A stretch of 6,336 nucleotides of DNA from an uncultured Klebsiella sp. (GTDB lineage: Bacteria; Pseudomonadota; Gammaproteobacteria; Enterobacterales; Enterobacteriaceae), in assembly GCA_902490055.1 (NCBI GenBank), contig CABUCP010000199.1, positions 1 through 6,336 on the forward strand, given 5' to 3'. Shown here piece after piece: positions 1 through 6,237 of the stretch; the stretch's first letter is position 1, and each line of letters starts with the position of its first letter. Both the position numbers and the translations under genes were made by a program. The notes beneath the pieces are model-generated. The model worked only from the letters and a program-made list of their open reading frames with translations. It had not been told where the DNA came from and ran no database searches.

Positions 1-1
1 C

Positions 2-1348
2 ATTATCTTCTACAACCTGCCGATGCTCTTCGCGATTGGCTCGGCGGTCGGTCTGGCGTCGGAGTCGGGCATCGCGGCGCTATCGGCGGCGGTCTCTGTT
101 TTCGTCACCAACATCACCATCGGTACCGTCCTCGGTATTACGCCGGAAATGGCCGCTCAGGGCGGGAAATACGCCATGGTAGTCGGCATCCCGACGCTGC
201 AGATGGGAGTGTTCGGCGGGCTAATCTGCGGGATCCTCTCCGCCTGGTGCTACAACCGTTTCCACACGTTGCAACTGCCGGAATTCCTCGGCTTCTTCTC
301 CGGTAAGCGCTTCGTGGCGATTGCCACGGCTTTCTTGTCGTTCATTCTCGGGCTGCTGCTGCCTTACGTCTGGCAACATATCCAGGCCGGTATCGACTCG
401 CTGTCGATGGTGATTAACGGCGATAATCAGGCGGCCTCCACCTTTATCTTCGGCCTCGTTGAACGCGCGCTGATCCCGCTGGGCCTGCACCATATCTGGT
501 ACCCTTCCTTCTGGTATTCTTTCGGCGACTACACCACTCAGGCGGGTCAGATGATCCACGGCGACCAGACAATCTGGTTCAAAATGCTGGAAGAAGGCGT
601 GAAATCCTTTAGCACCGACAGCTATCAAAACGCCGGTAAGTTTATGCAGGGCGAATTCCCGCTGATGCTGTTTGCGCTGCCGGCCGCCTGTCTGGCGATG
701 TATCACGAAGCGCATACGAAAAATAAAAAAATCGCCGCCGGTATTCTGTTTTCCGCCGCGCTGACCTGCTTCCTGACCGGCATCACCGAACCCGTAGAGT
801 TCACCTTTATCTTCGTGGCGCCGATCCTCTACGTCTTCAACGCCATCATGGCCGGTCTCTCCTACATGGCGATGTACCTGCTGCATGCGCACATTGCCAA
901 GTCGTTCTCCGCCGGGCTTATCGACTATATCTCCTTCGGTATCCTGCCTTCGTTGAACGGTTATCAAACCAACTTCCTTAGTGCGGTGATTGTTGGCGTG
1001 CCGATGGCGCTGATTTATTATTTCACCTTCCGTTTCGTGATTCGTCGCTTCGATGTGAAAACGCCGGGGCGTACCGATATCACCGTAACGGCCGATGATA
1101 AAACCGATGCCGAACTGGCTACCGAAATCGTCACCCTGCTCGGCGGCTCGCAGAATATCGACTCCGTCGGCGCCTGCATCACCCGCCTGCGTCTCGAGGT
1201 CTCCGAGCGTGATGCGGTGGATAAAGATGGCCTCAACGGTATCGGCGCGCGCGGCGTGGTCTTCGTCGGCGATAACGGCATCCAGATTATTTTTGGCGCC
1301 AGAGCGCAATTTATCGCCCAAACCATGTCGGGGATGATTGGCAAATAA
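2..1348 (+). CDS. PTS sugar permease, fused EIICB of the glucose/maltose family (5' end missing)
   Basis: Inner-membrane permease that takes up a sugar and phosphorylates it during transport, receiving phosphate from PEP through EI, HPr and an EIIA. The reading frame is open to the left edge, so the ATG at 23 is internal. About 448 residues are visible; against my memory of E. coli PtsG about 55-60 N-terminal residues are missing. Numbering from the Met at 23, EIIC occupies roughly 1-345, with FFSGKRF (91-97), GLHHIW (154-159) and the sugar-site motif GITEPVEF (253-260). The linker KTPGR (346-350) leads to EIIB, whose phosphorylated cysteine is Cys385 in CITRLR (nt 1175-1177). The protein ends after EIIB with no EIIA domain, so a separate EIIA, probably Crr, must serve it. 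The MalI-like gene downstream suggests a maltose, glucose or related glucoside substrate. MalX, PtsG and GamP are all relatives, so I give no symbol. Family certain, substrate open. Confidence 0.93.
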   Translation: MIFYNLPMLFAIGSAVGLASESGIAALSAAVSVFVTNITIGTVLGITPEMAAQGGKYAMVVGIPTLQMGVFGGLICGILSAWCYNRFHTLQLPEFLGFFSGKRFVAIATAFLSFILGLLLPYVWQHIQAGIDSLSMVINGDNQAASTFIFGLVERALIPLGLHHIWYPSFWYSFGDYTTQAGQMIHGDQTIWFKMLEEGVKSFSTDSYQNAGKFMQGEFPLMLFALPAACLAMYHEAHTKNKKIAAGILFSAALTCFLTGITEPVEFTFIFVAPILYVFNAIMAGLSYMAMYLLHAHIAKSFSAGLIDYISFGILPSLNGYQTNFLSAVIVGVPMALIYYFTFRFVIRRFDVKTPGRTDITVTADDKTDAELATEIVTLLGGSQNIDSVGACITRLRLEVSERDAVDKDGLNGIGARGVVFVGDNGIQIIFGARAQFIAQTMSGMIGK

Positions 1349-1365
1349 CCAGAAGATGTTATGGT

Positions 1366-1402
1366 GTGGAAGATCGCTTATCTCAGGTTTGCGATCTTCT
1401 GC
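1366..1402 (+). other. Intercistronic RNA hairpin between permease and repressor genes
   Basis: A perfect 9-bp inverted repeat, GAAGATCGC (1369-1377) and GCGATCTTC (1391-1399), encloses a 13-nt loop. In RNA it extends by two G-U wobbles and one G-C pair to 12 bp (1366-1377 with 1391-1402). It starts 17 nt after the permease stop. The bases after it (CTGACTG) are not U-rich, so it does not look like a standard intrinsic terminator. It could protect the 3' end of the permease mRNA, attenuate read-through into the repressor gene, or be a processing site. The inverted repeat is plain; the role is inferred. Confidence 0.55.
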
Positions 1403-1419
1403 TATCTGACTGTCATAAA
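1389..1419 (+). promoter_or_regulatory. Possible promoter of the repressor gene (extended -10)
   Basis: TG at 1411-1412, one base before CATAAA (1414-1419), gives an extended -10 with four of six matches to TATAAT. A weak -35, TTGCGA (1389-1394), lies 19 bases upstream and inside the right arm of the hairpin. Transcription would start near 1426, only about 14 nt before the TTG start, so the leader would be very short. The spacing is poor, and the gene might instead be read through from the permease. The candidate gains some weight from the LacI-type operator overlapping its -10. Confidence 0.3.
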
Positions 1420-1431
1420 AGCGTTTTCATG
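1414..1431. promoter_or_regulatory. Candidate LacI-family (MalI-like) operator
   Basis: CATAAAAGCGTTTTCATG is an imperfect palindrome centred on CG at 1422-1423, with seven of nine base pairs symmetric; such a centre is typical of LacI-family operators. It resembles the E. coli MalI operator as I recall it, GATAAAACGTTTTATC, sharing ATAAAA and CGTTTT but with one extra base in the left arm. The encoded repressor has the same recognition-helix sequence as MalI (VSVSTVSLVL), which makes the match more meaningful. The site overlaps the possible -10 and ends just before the start codon, so the protein would repress its own gene. Inferred from sequence only. Confidence 0.45.
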
Positions 1432-1439
1432 GAGTGATT

Positions 1440-2456
1440 TTGAAGAAAGTCAGCATTATCGATGTGGCGAAACTGGCCGGCGTCTCCGTTTCTACGGTCT
1501 CGTTGGTATTACGTCAGAAAGGGAAAATCTCCGACGCCACTATCGAAAAAGTCAATGCTGCCATCCAGGAGCTCGGCTATATACATAACGTCGCCGCCGC
1601 CAACCTTCGCGCTAACACCACCAACCTGATCGGCCTGATTTTACGCGATTTCAACGATAGTTTTTCCATCAAAGTGATGGCCAACATCGTGCAAGAGCTG
1701 GAAAAACAGGGCTACATGGTGTTTCTCGGCCAGCCGCTTAACGATAGCGACTACCTGGAACGCTGCCTGCTGTCGTTTAAGCAACAAGGCGTCGCCGGAG
1801 TGATTTATCTTGATGCCGATACCACCCGCAGCACGCTACCGCAAGCGCTGCTACAGTATCCACTGCCGCTGGTCGCGGTCTCGCAAACACCGCTAGCCGG
1901 CAGCCGCGACCAGGTGGTCCGCGATAACCGCCAGGCCGCCAGCATCGCCGCGCGTTATTTAATAGAACGCGGCCATCGCTATATTGCCTACATCGGCGGA
2001 CAGGAAAACGATTTGATTCGCCAGCAGCGGTTGCTCGGTTTTTACAGCACGCTGGAGAAAAACGGCATATCGGTGCGGGAGGCGTTTGCCCCAGCATGTA
2101 GCGATAACACCCAGGCCGCGGGTATTGCCACCCGTCAGTTGCTGGAAAAGAACAACGCCATTACCGCGCTGCTCTGCCATTCGCCGGATGCGATGATTGG
2201 CTGTCTCAACGGTATTCATCAGGTAGGACGGACGGTGGGGAAAGATGTGTTTCTCACCCAGCAGGTAGCGCTGGTTGGCTTTGAAGATATGATGCACGTG
2301 AATTTGACCTCGCCGTCTTTCACCTACGTTTCTTCCGCCAGCGAAGAGACCGGACGCCAGGCCGCCGCGTTAATAATCCGCAAGATCAAAGAACCTACGC
2401 TGCCGACGCAGCACATCACGCTCTCCGGGCAGCTTATCGCCCGCGAATCCGCCTAA
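1440..2456 (+). CDS. MalI-like LacI-family transcriptional repressor
   Basis: DNA-binding regulator of 338 residues, close to the usual length for the family. Residues 4-24 form the helix-turn-helix (VSIIDVAKLAGVSVSTVSLVL); the recognition helix matches E. coli MalI, as do the following KGxIS and NAAIxELG segments. The hinge helix is near residues 50-60, and the rest is a periplasmic-binding-protein-like effector domain with RDNRQAA (161-167), IERGHRYIAYIGG (175-187) and VALVGFEDM (276-284). QQVAL in that region again resembles MalI. I chose TTG at 1440 over the in-frame GTG at 1434: GGAG at 1431-1434 followed by TGAT is a good ribosome site 5 nt before TTG, whereas nothing suitable precedes the GTG, and the TTG start gives the typical MKK-VSIIDVA start. 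Its position behind the permease suggests it controls that uptake unit. The inducer is unknown. It may be named malI-like, but orthology is unproven, so I give no symbol. Confidence 0.92.
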   Translation: MKKVSIIDVAKLAGVSVSTVSLVLRQKGKISDATIEKVNAAIQELGYIHNVAAANLRANTTNLIGLILRDFNDSFSIKVMANIVQELEKQGYMVFLGQPLNDSDYLERCLLSFKQQGVAGVIYLDADTTRSTLPQALLQYPLPLVAVSQTPLAGSRDQVVRDNRQAASIAARYLIERGHRYIAYIGGQENDLIRQQRLLGFYSTLEKNGISVREAFAPACSDNTQAAGIATRQLLEKNNAITALLCHSPDAMIGCLNGIHQVGRTVGKDVFLTQQVALVGFEDMMHVNLTSPSFTYVSSASEETGRQAAALIIRKIKEPTLPTQHITLSGQLIARESA

Positions 2457-2462
2457 CAATGC

Positions 2463-2492
2463 CCGACCCGCCGGGACAACCCAGCGGGCCGG
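2463..2492 (-). terminator. Hairpin terminator between converging metL and repressor genes
   Basis: In the leftward transcript, positions 2492-2480 pair with 2475-2463 as a 13-bp G+C-rich stem around the loop UUGU, counting two G-U pairs. In the rightward transcript those two pairs become mismatches (C-A and A-C), so the structure favours the metL direction. It starts about 10 nt past the metL stop. The tail after it, GCATTGTTAGG, holds only a broken run of U, so termination may be modest. The element fills most of the 45-base gap and may also act on the repressor mRNA. Confidence 0.6.
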
Positions 2493-2501
2493 TCAACGTA
2501 A

Positions 2502-4934
2502 TTACAGCAGTTGAGCCAGACGATTGATATCGGACTGAATCGCCCCGGCGGTAACATCGCGGCCGGCGCCCGGCCCGCGGATCACCATGGGGTTATCGCG
2601 ATACCAGCGGCTCTCGATGGCGAAGACGTTATCGCACGGCAGTAGCGCCGCCAGCGGATGTTCCTGACGGACGGCTTCCACCCCAACGCGCGCCTTGCCG
2701 TTGGCGTCGAAACGCGCTACGTAGCGCAACACCAGACCCATTTCGCGGGCGGCTTCAAGGCGCTGCAGCATCTGCTCGTTCAGCTCTTCGCCGTTCTCAA
2801 AAAAGTGATCGACCGAGCCTTCTTCGCAATGCGCCGGAACCAGTGACTCCACGCGCACCTGATCCGGTTCGATATCGTAACCGGCTTCGCGCGCCAGGAT
2901 CACCAGCTTGCGCATCACGTCTTTCCCCGCCAGGTCAACGCGCGGGTCCGGCTCCGTCAGCCCCTGCTGCCAGGCCTGATCCACCAGCTCGGTGAACGGC
3001 ACGGTGCCGTCGAACTGCAGGAACAGCCAGGAAAGCGTACCGGAGAAAATACCGCTCAAGCCGAGAATGGTATCCCCGCTATCAATCAGATCGCGTACCG
3101 TGTGGTTGACCGGTAATCCAGCGCCGACGGTGGCGTTATACAGCCAGTGACGGCCGGTCTTTTCGAAGGCGTCGTGGATCTGGCGATACTTATCGCTACT
3201 GCTGGCGCCTGCCAGCTTGTTGGCGCTGATCACGTGGAAACCGTGGCTGGCGAAATCCAGATACTGATCGGCAAGCTGTTCGCTGGCGGTCACGTCCAGC
3301 ACCACTAAATCATCGTAGGGGTGCGCGCGCATCCACAGGAACAGCGACTCTTCATCCTGTTCAACGGCTTCATCTTCGAAGAACGCTAATGCGCGACTGG
3401 CATCCAGACCTTCATAGTTCAGCAGGCTGCGGCGGCTATCCACCACCCCGGCCAGAAGGAATTCAAAACCGGTGCGGGCGGAAAGCGTGCTCTGTTCGCG
3501 GGCGAACAGCTCCAGCCAGCGGGAACCGATATTGCCTTTGCCGAACAGCACCAGGCCGATGCGTTTCTCGGCGCGGAATACGGAGTGGTGCAGCCCCTGA
3601 ATCAGGCTCTCGGTTGGGCCGGCGCGCAGTACCGCCACCAGGCTGATACCCTCTTCCGACTGCCAGGTAAATTCAACCGGCTGCCCTTTCAGCTGTTGCC
3701 AGAAGCGGTGGCAGTGCAGTGGATTGCGGGTTACGCCCGCGCCGACCATCGCCACCAGCGCCAGCTTCTGACGCAGACGCAGCTCGCCCGGCAGGCCCGC
3801 TTCATCCAGCAGCTTCAGCGCGCTGTCGGCAACTTCGGAGGTATAGCAAAACTGCAGCAGCTTACGGTCGGCATGCACGCCCACCGCCAGCGGGCGCAGC
3901 TGAGCGCGTTTGAAAATCTGATCCAGCTCTTTATGCGCCAGTTTGAAATCCTGACCGGCCGGCACCTGGAATTCCACCAGGCAGACATCATCGTGGCTGG
4001 TGACGATACGCGCGCCGGTACCGGAAGCCAGCACGCGTTCAATGCGCGTGGAACCCTGGTCCGGGGTATAGCTGCAGCGTAGCTGTAAGTCGATATCGCT
4101 GCCGGAGACCGGCTGCAGCGTACGCGCATGCAGCACCGGCGCCGCCAGACGCGCCAGCTCGCTGGCTTCATCAAGGCGCAGCAGCGGCAGCAGGCAAGCA
4201 TCTTTCACCTTACGCGGGTCGGCGCTATAGACCCCGGCCACATCGCTCCAGATGGTGACGCGAGAGGCGCCTGCCAGCGCGCCAATTTGGGTCGCGGAGT
4301 AGTCAGAACCGTTACGCCCCAGCAGCACGGTTTCACCGGCATTGTTGCGGGCGATAAAACCGGTAACCACTAAACGCTTGTTCGGGTGCTGAGCCATCAG
4401 CTGCTGCAACAACGGGTACGACAAACCTTCGTCGACCTGAGGCTGCGCGGCGCGTTCCGCGCGCAGGAAAGCGCGCGCATCAAGCCAGGCGGCTTCCACG
4501 CCGAGATGGTTGAGTACCGCCGCCATCAGGCGCGCGGACCATACTTCACCGTGGCCGACAACTTCGGCATACACCGCATCGGTGACGCCGCCGTCCAGCA
4601 GGGCCGCCAGACGTTCGAGATCGTGGATAAATGTCGCAATGAGCGCATCGGCCGCGTCGGCCGGCAGTAGCGCGGCGATCAGATCCATTTGATAGCGACG
4701 CAGCGCTTGCTGTACCTGATGCGCAGAAAGACGGTCGGTCTGGCTTAGCTGCAGCCAGCTAATCAGCTGGTTGGTGGTGCTACCGGCGGCGGAGACGACC
4801 ATCATATCGCCTGCCTGTGCATAGTCGGTCATGATCCCCGCGACGCGCAGGTAACATTTCGCATCCGCTAAACTACTCCCACCAAATTTGTGCAGCTGAC
4901 GACCTTTCGCCCCTGCCTGCGCATTCACACTCAT
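2502..4934 (-). CDS. metL: Bifunctional aspartokinase II / homoserine dehydrogenase II
   Basis: Cytosolic enzyme that phosphorylates aspartate and, with its second domain, reduces aspartate semialdehyde to homoserine, supplying the methionine branch. At 810 residues it has the length of E. coli MetL, with nearly colinear sequence. The kinase domain comes first, with KFGGSS (16-21) and LLGRNGSDYSA (204-214); residues about 310-455 are the ACT-like regulatory segment. The dehydrogenase follows, with the NAD(P) loop FGKGNIG (464-470), ANKL (581-584), ATVGAGLPV (601-609), GIFSGTLSW (628-636), the catalytic-region DLAGKDVMRK (667-676) and GPGAGRDVTAGA (787-798). Family knowledge: MetL, unlike ThrA, is not inhibited by threonine and is controlled by methionine repression. 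ATG at 4932-4934 lies 2 nt after the metB stop, and its ribosome site is inside metB, so the genes are cotranscribed and probably coupled. The frame is intact. Confidence 0.99.
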   Translation of the reverse strand: MSVNAQAGAKGRQLHKFGGSSLADAKCYLRVAGIMTDYAQAGDMMVVSAAGSTTNQLISWLQLSQTDRLSAHQVQQALRRYQMDLIAALLPADAADALIATFIHDLERLAALLDGGVTDAVYAEVVGHGEVWSARLMAAVLNHLGVEAAWLDARAFLRAERAAQPQVDEGLSYPLLQQLMAQHPNKRLVVTGFIARNNAGETVLLGRNGSDYSATQIGALAGASRVTIWSDVAGVYSADPRKVKDACLLPLLRLDEASELARLAAPVLHARTLQPVSGSDIDLQLRCSYTPDQGSTRIERVLASGTGARIVTSHDDVCLVEFQVPAGQDFKLAHKELDQIFKRAQLRPLAVGVHADRKLLQFCYTSEVADSALKLLDEAGLPGELRLRQKLALVAMVGAGVTRNPLHCHRFWQQLKGQPVEFTWQSEEGISLVAVLRAGPTESLIQGLHHSVFRAEKRIGLVLFGKGNIGSRWLELFAREQSTLSARTGFEFLLAGVVDSRRSLLNYEGLDASRALAFFEDEAVEQDEESLFLWMRAHPYDDLVVLDVTASEQLADQYLDFASHGFHVISANKLAGASSSDKYRQIHDAFEKTGRHWLYNATVGAGLPVNHTVRDLIDSGDTILGLSGIFSGTLSWLFLQFDGTVPFTELVDQAWQQGLTEPDPRVDLAGKDVMRKLVILAREAGYDIEPDQVRVESLVPAHCEEGSVDHFFENGEELNEQMLQRLEAAREMGLVLRYVARFDANGKARVGVEAVRQEHPLAALLPCDNVFAIESRWYRDNPMVIRGPGAGRDVTAGAIQSDINRLAQLL

Positions 4935-4936
4935 CT

Positions 4937-6097
4937 TTATTCCTCGTTTGCTGCCCGGAAGCCATTTTCCAGGTCGGCAATTAAATCTTCACCATCTTCA
5001 ATACCGGTCGAAATACGCAGGAGCGTTTCCGAGATCCCTGCCGCCGCGCGCGCTTCCGGCGCCATGCCCGCGTGCGTCATCGTCGCCGCATGGGAAATCA
5101 GGCTCTCAACGCCCCCTAGCGATTCCGCCAGCGTAAATAGCGATAAACCGCTCAAGAAGCGACGCAGCGTCTGCTCATCGCCATCGAGCTCGAAGCTTAG
5201 CATCGCCCCAAAACCTTTTTGCTGACGCGCCGCAATCTCGTGCCCCTGATTTTCCGGCAGGGACGGATGATACAGCTTTTTCACCAGCGGCTGGGTTTTC
5301 AGATAGTCGACTATCGCCTGCGCGTTGCGCTGCGCCACTTCCATTCGCGGAGAAAGGGTACGCAAACCACGTAATAACAGATAGCTATCAAACGCCCCGC
5401 CGGTCACGCCGATATTATTCGCCCACCATGCCAGTTCGGTGACAGTTTCAGGATCTTTGGCAATCACCACCCCAGCCACCACGTCAGAGTGGCCGTTCAG
5501 GTATTTAGTGCATGAATGGAGCACCAGATCGGCGCCAAGCGCCAGCGGGTTTTGCAACGCCGGGCTCAGGAAGGTGTTATCCACCACGCTCACCGCGCCA
5601 GCCTCGCGCGCCAGCCCGCAGATTTTCGCAATATCGACCACCCGCAGCAACGGATTGCTGGGGCTTTCGACCAGCACCAGCTTCGGTTGTTCCGCTAATG
5701 CTTCACGTAATGCCTGTTCATCGCTTTGATCGACAAAGCGCACACGATAGCAGCCGCGTTTCGCCAGGCTGTCAAACAGACGATAGCTGCCGCCGTAGCA
5801 GTCGTGCGGCGCCACCAGCAGATCGCCTGGCTTCAGGAACACCGTGGTCACCAGCAGGATAGCCGACATTCCGGTATTGGTCAGCACCGCGCCCGCGCCG
5901 CCTTCCAGCTCCGCCAGCGCGCGCTGCACCACGTCGCGGGTTGGATTACCGCGGCGGGAATAGTCGTGGGCGCGAGGTTCATTGAAACCGGTGAAATTAT
6001 AGGTGCTGGAGAGATGAATGGGCGGGACAACGCAACCGTACTGTTCGTCGTCATTTAAACCGCTACGCACTGCGATGGTGGCCTGTTTACGCGTCAT
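4937..6097 (-). CDS. metB: Cystathionine gamma-synthase
   Basis: Cytosolic PLP enzyme that condenses O-succinylhomoserine with cysteine to give cystathionine and succinate, the first step of transsulfuration towards methionine. At 386 residues it equals the E. coli MetB length, and most of the sequence matches what I recall of that protein. Landmarks are YSRRGNPTR (46-54), the phosphate-binding TGMSA (75-79), VDNTFLSP (172-179) and SCTKYLNGHSD (195-205), in which Lys198 should form the Schiff base with PLP; SLGGVESLISHAATMTHA follows near the C-terminus. ATG at 6095-6097 is preceded by AGGAA (6111-6107), 9 nt upstream, and gives the usual MTRKQATIAVRSG start. It is the first gene of the metBL operon, with promoter and met boxes directly upstream. 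The frame is intact. Confidence 0.99.
   Translation of the reverse strand: MTRKQATIAVRSGLNDDEQYGCVVPPIHLSSTYNFTGFNEPRAHDYSRRGNPTRDVVQRALAELEGGAGAVLTNTGMSAILLVTTVFLKPGDLLVAPHDCYGGSYRLFDSLAKRGCYRVRFVDQSDEQALREALAEQPKLVLVESPSNPLLRVVDIAKICGLAREAGAVSVVDNTFLSPALQNPLALGADLVLHSCTKYLNGHSDVVAGVVIAKDPETVTELAWWANNIGVTGGAFDSYLLLRGLRTLSPRMEVAQRNAQAIVDYLKTQPLVKKLYHPSLPENQGHEIAARQQKGFGAMLSFELDGDEQTLRRFLSGLSLFTLAESLGGVESLISHAATMTHAGMAPEARAAAGISETLLRISTGIEDGEDLIADLENGFRAANEE
4940..4945 (-). promoter_or_regulatory. metL ribosome-binding site inside the end of metB
   Basis: Read leftward, GAGGAA lies 5 nt (TAAAG) before the metL ATG. The same six bases are the last two glutamate codons of metB, and the metB TAA follows at once. 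Ribosomes ending metB therefore sit on the metL start site, which favours translational coupling. Confidence 0.75.
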
Positions 6098-6139
6098 GTT
6101 GGACAGTTCCTGGGCTGAATCGGTAAGAAGTCAGGTTCC

Positions 6140-6168
6140 AGAGTAATCATTGTCACAATAGACGTCAA
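6140..6168 (-). promoter_or_regulatory. metB promoter
   Basis: Read leftward, a -35 of TTGACG (6168-6163; five of six matches) is followed after exactly 17 nt by TACTCT (6145-6140), a weak -10 with three of six matches. Transcription would begin near 6133, giving a leader of about 35 nt before the metB ATG. The -35 lies almost wholly within the first met box, so MetJ bound there would block RNA polymerase. Fit and position are good; the start site is predicted. Confidence 0.6.
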
Positions 6169-6191
6169 TACATCTGGACATCTAAACTTCT
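6160..6191. promoter_or_regulatory. MetJ operator: four tandem met boxes, perhaps five
   Basis: Four adjacent 8-bp units follow the met box consensus AGACGTCT: AGACGTCA (6160-6167, seven of eight), ATACATCT (6168-6175, six), GGACATCT (6176-6183, six) and AAACTTCT (6184-6191, six). A weak fifth unit, TTGCGTAT (6192-6199, four of eight), continues the register. Family knowledge: MetJ dimers with S-adenosylmethionine bind such repeats cooperatively, one dimer per box. The array covers the metB -35 and lies just upstream of the rightward promoter, so it can repress metBL directly and may also affect the divergent gene. Confidence 0.9.
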
Positions 6192-6202
6192 TTGCGTATA
6201 GA

Positions 6203-6231
6203 TTGAGCAAAAGACAAATAGCCGTTAAAAT
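6203..6231 (+). promoter_or_regulatory. Rightward promoter, probably of metJ
   Basis: TTGAGC (6203-6208, four of six matches) and TAAAAT (6226-6231, five of six) are separated by an ideal 17 nt, so transcription would start near 6238. In enterobacteria the gene divergent from metB is metJ, so this is the likely metJ promoter. It begins 11 bases beyond the last clear met box, and the weak fifth box lies between them, which would suit autoregulation by MetJ. The target gene lies off the right edge. Confidence 0.6.
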
Positions 6232-6237
6232 TATATG

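Noticed and set aside
23..25. ATG at 23 as the true permease start
   Set aside because: The frame continues to the window edge with conserved family sequence (FYNLP before MLFAIG), so this Met is internal.
221..1321. Long leftward open frame (366 codons) opposite the permease gene
   Set aside because: Its translation is rich in R, H, Q and G with no family features. It mirrors a G+C-rich coding strand, and the sense frame has clear PTS motifs.
1361..1588. 75-codon rightward frame overlapping the start of the repressor gene
   Set aside because: It runs out of frame through the conserved helix-turn-helix region and its product resembles nothing known.
3585..4082. Rightward open frame (165 codons) inside metL
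   Set aside because: It is antisense to conserved MetL sequence, has low-complexity composition and no evident ribosome site; a shadow frame.
5512..5862. Rightward open frames opposite metB
   Set aside because: They overlap the conserved PLP-enzyme core in metB, and their translations are S/P/R-rich with no recognisable motif.
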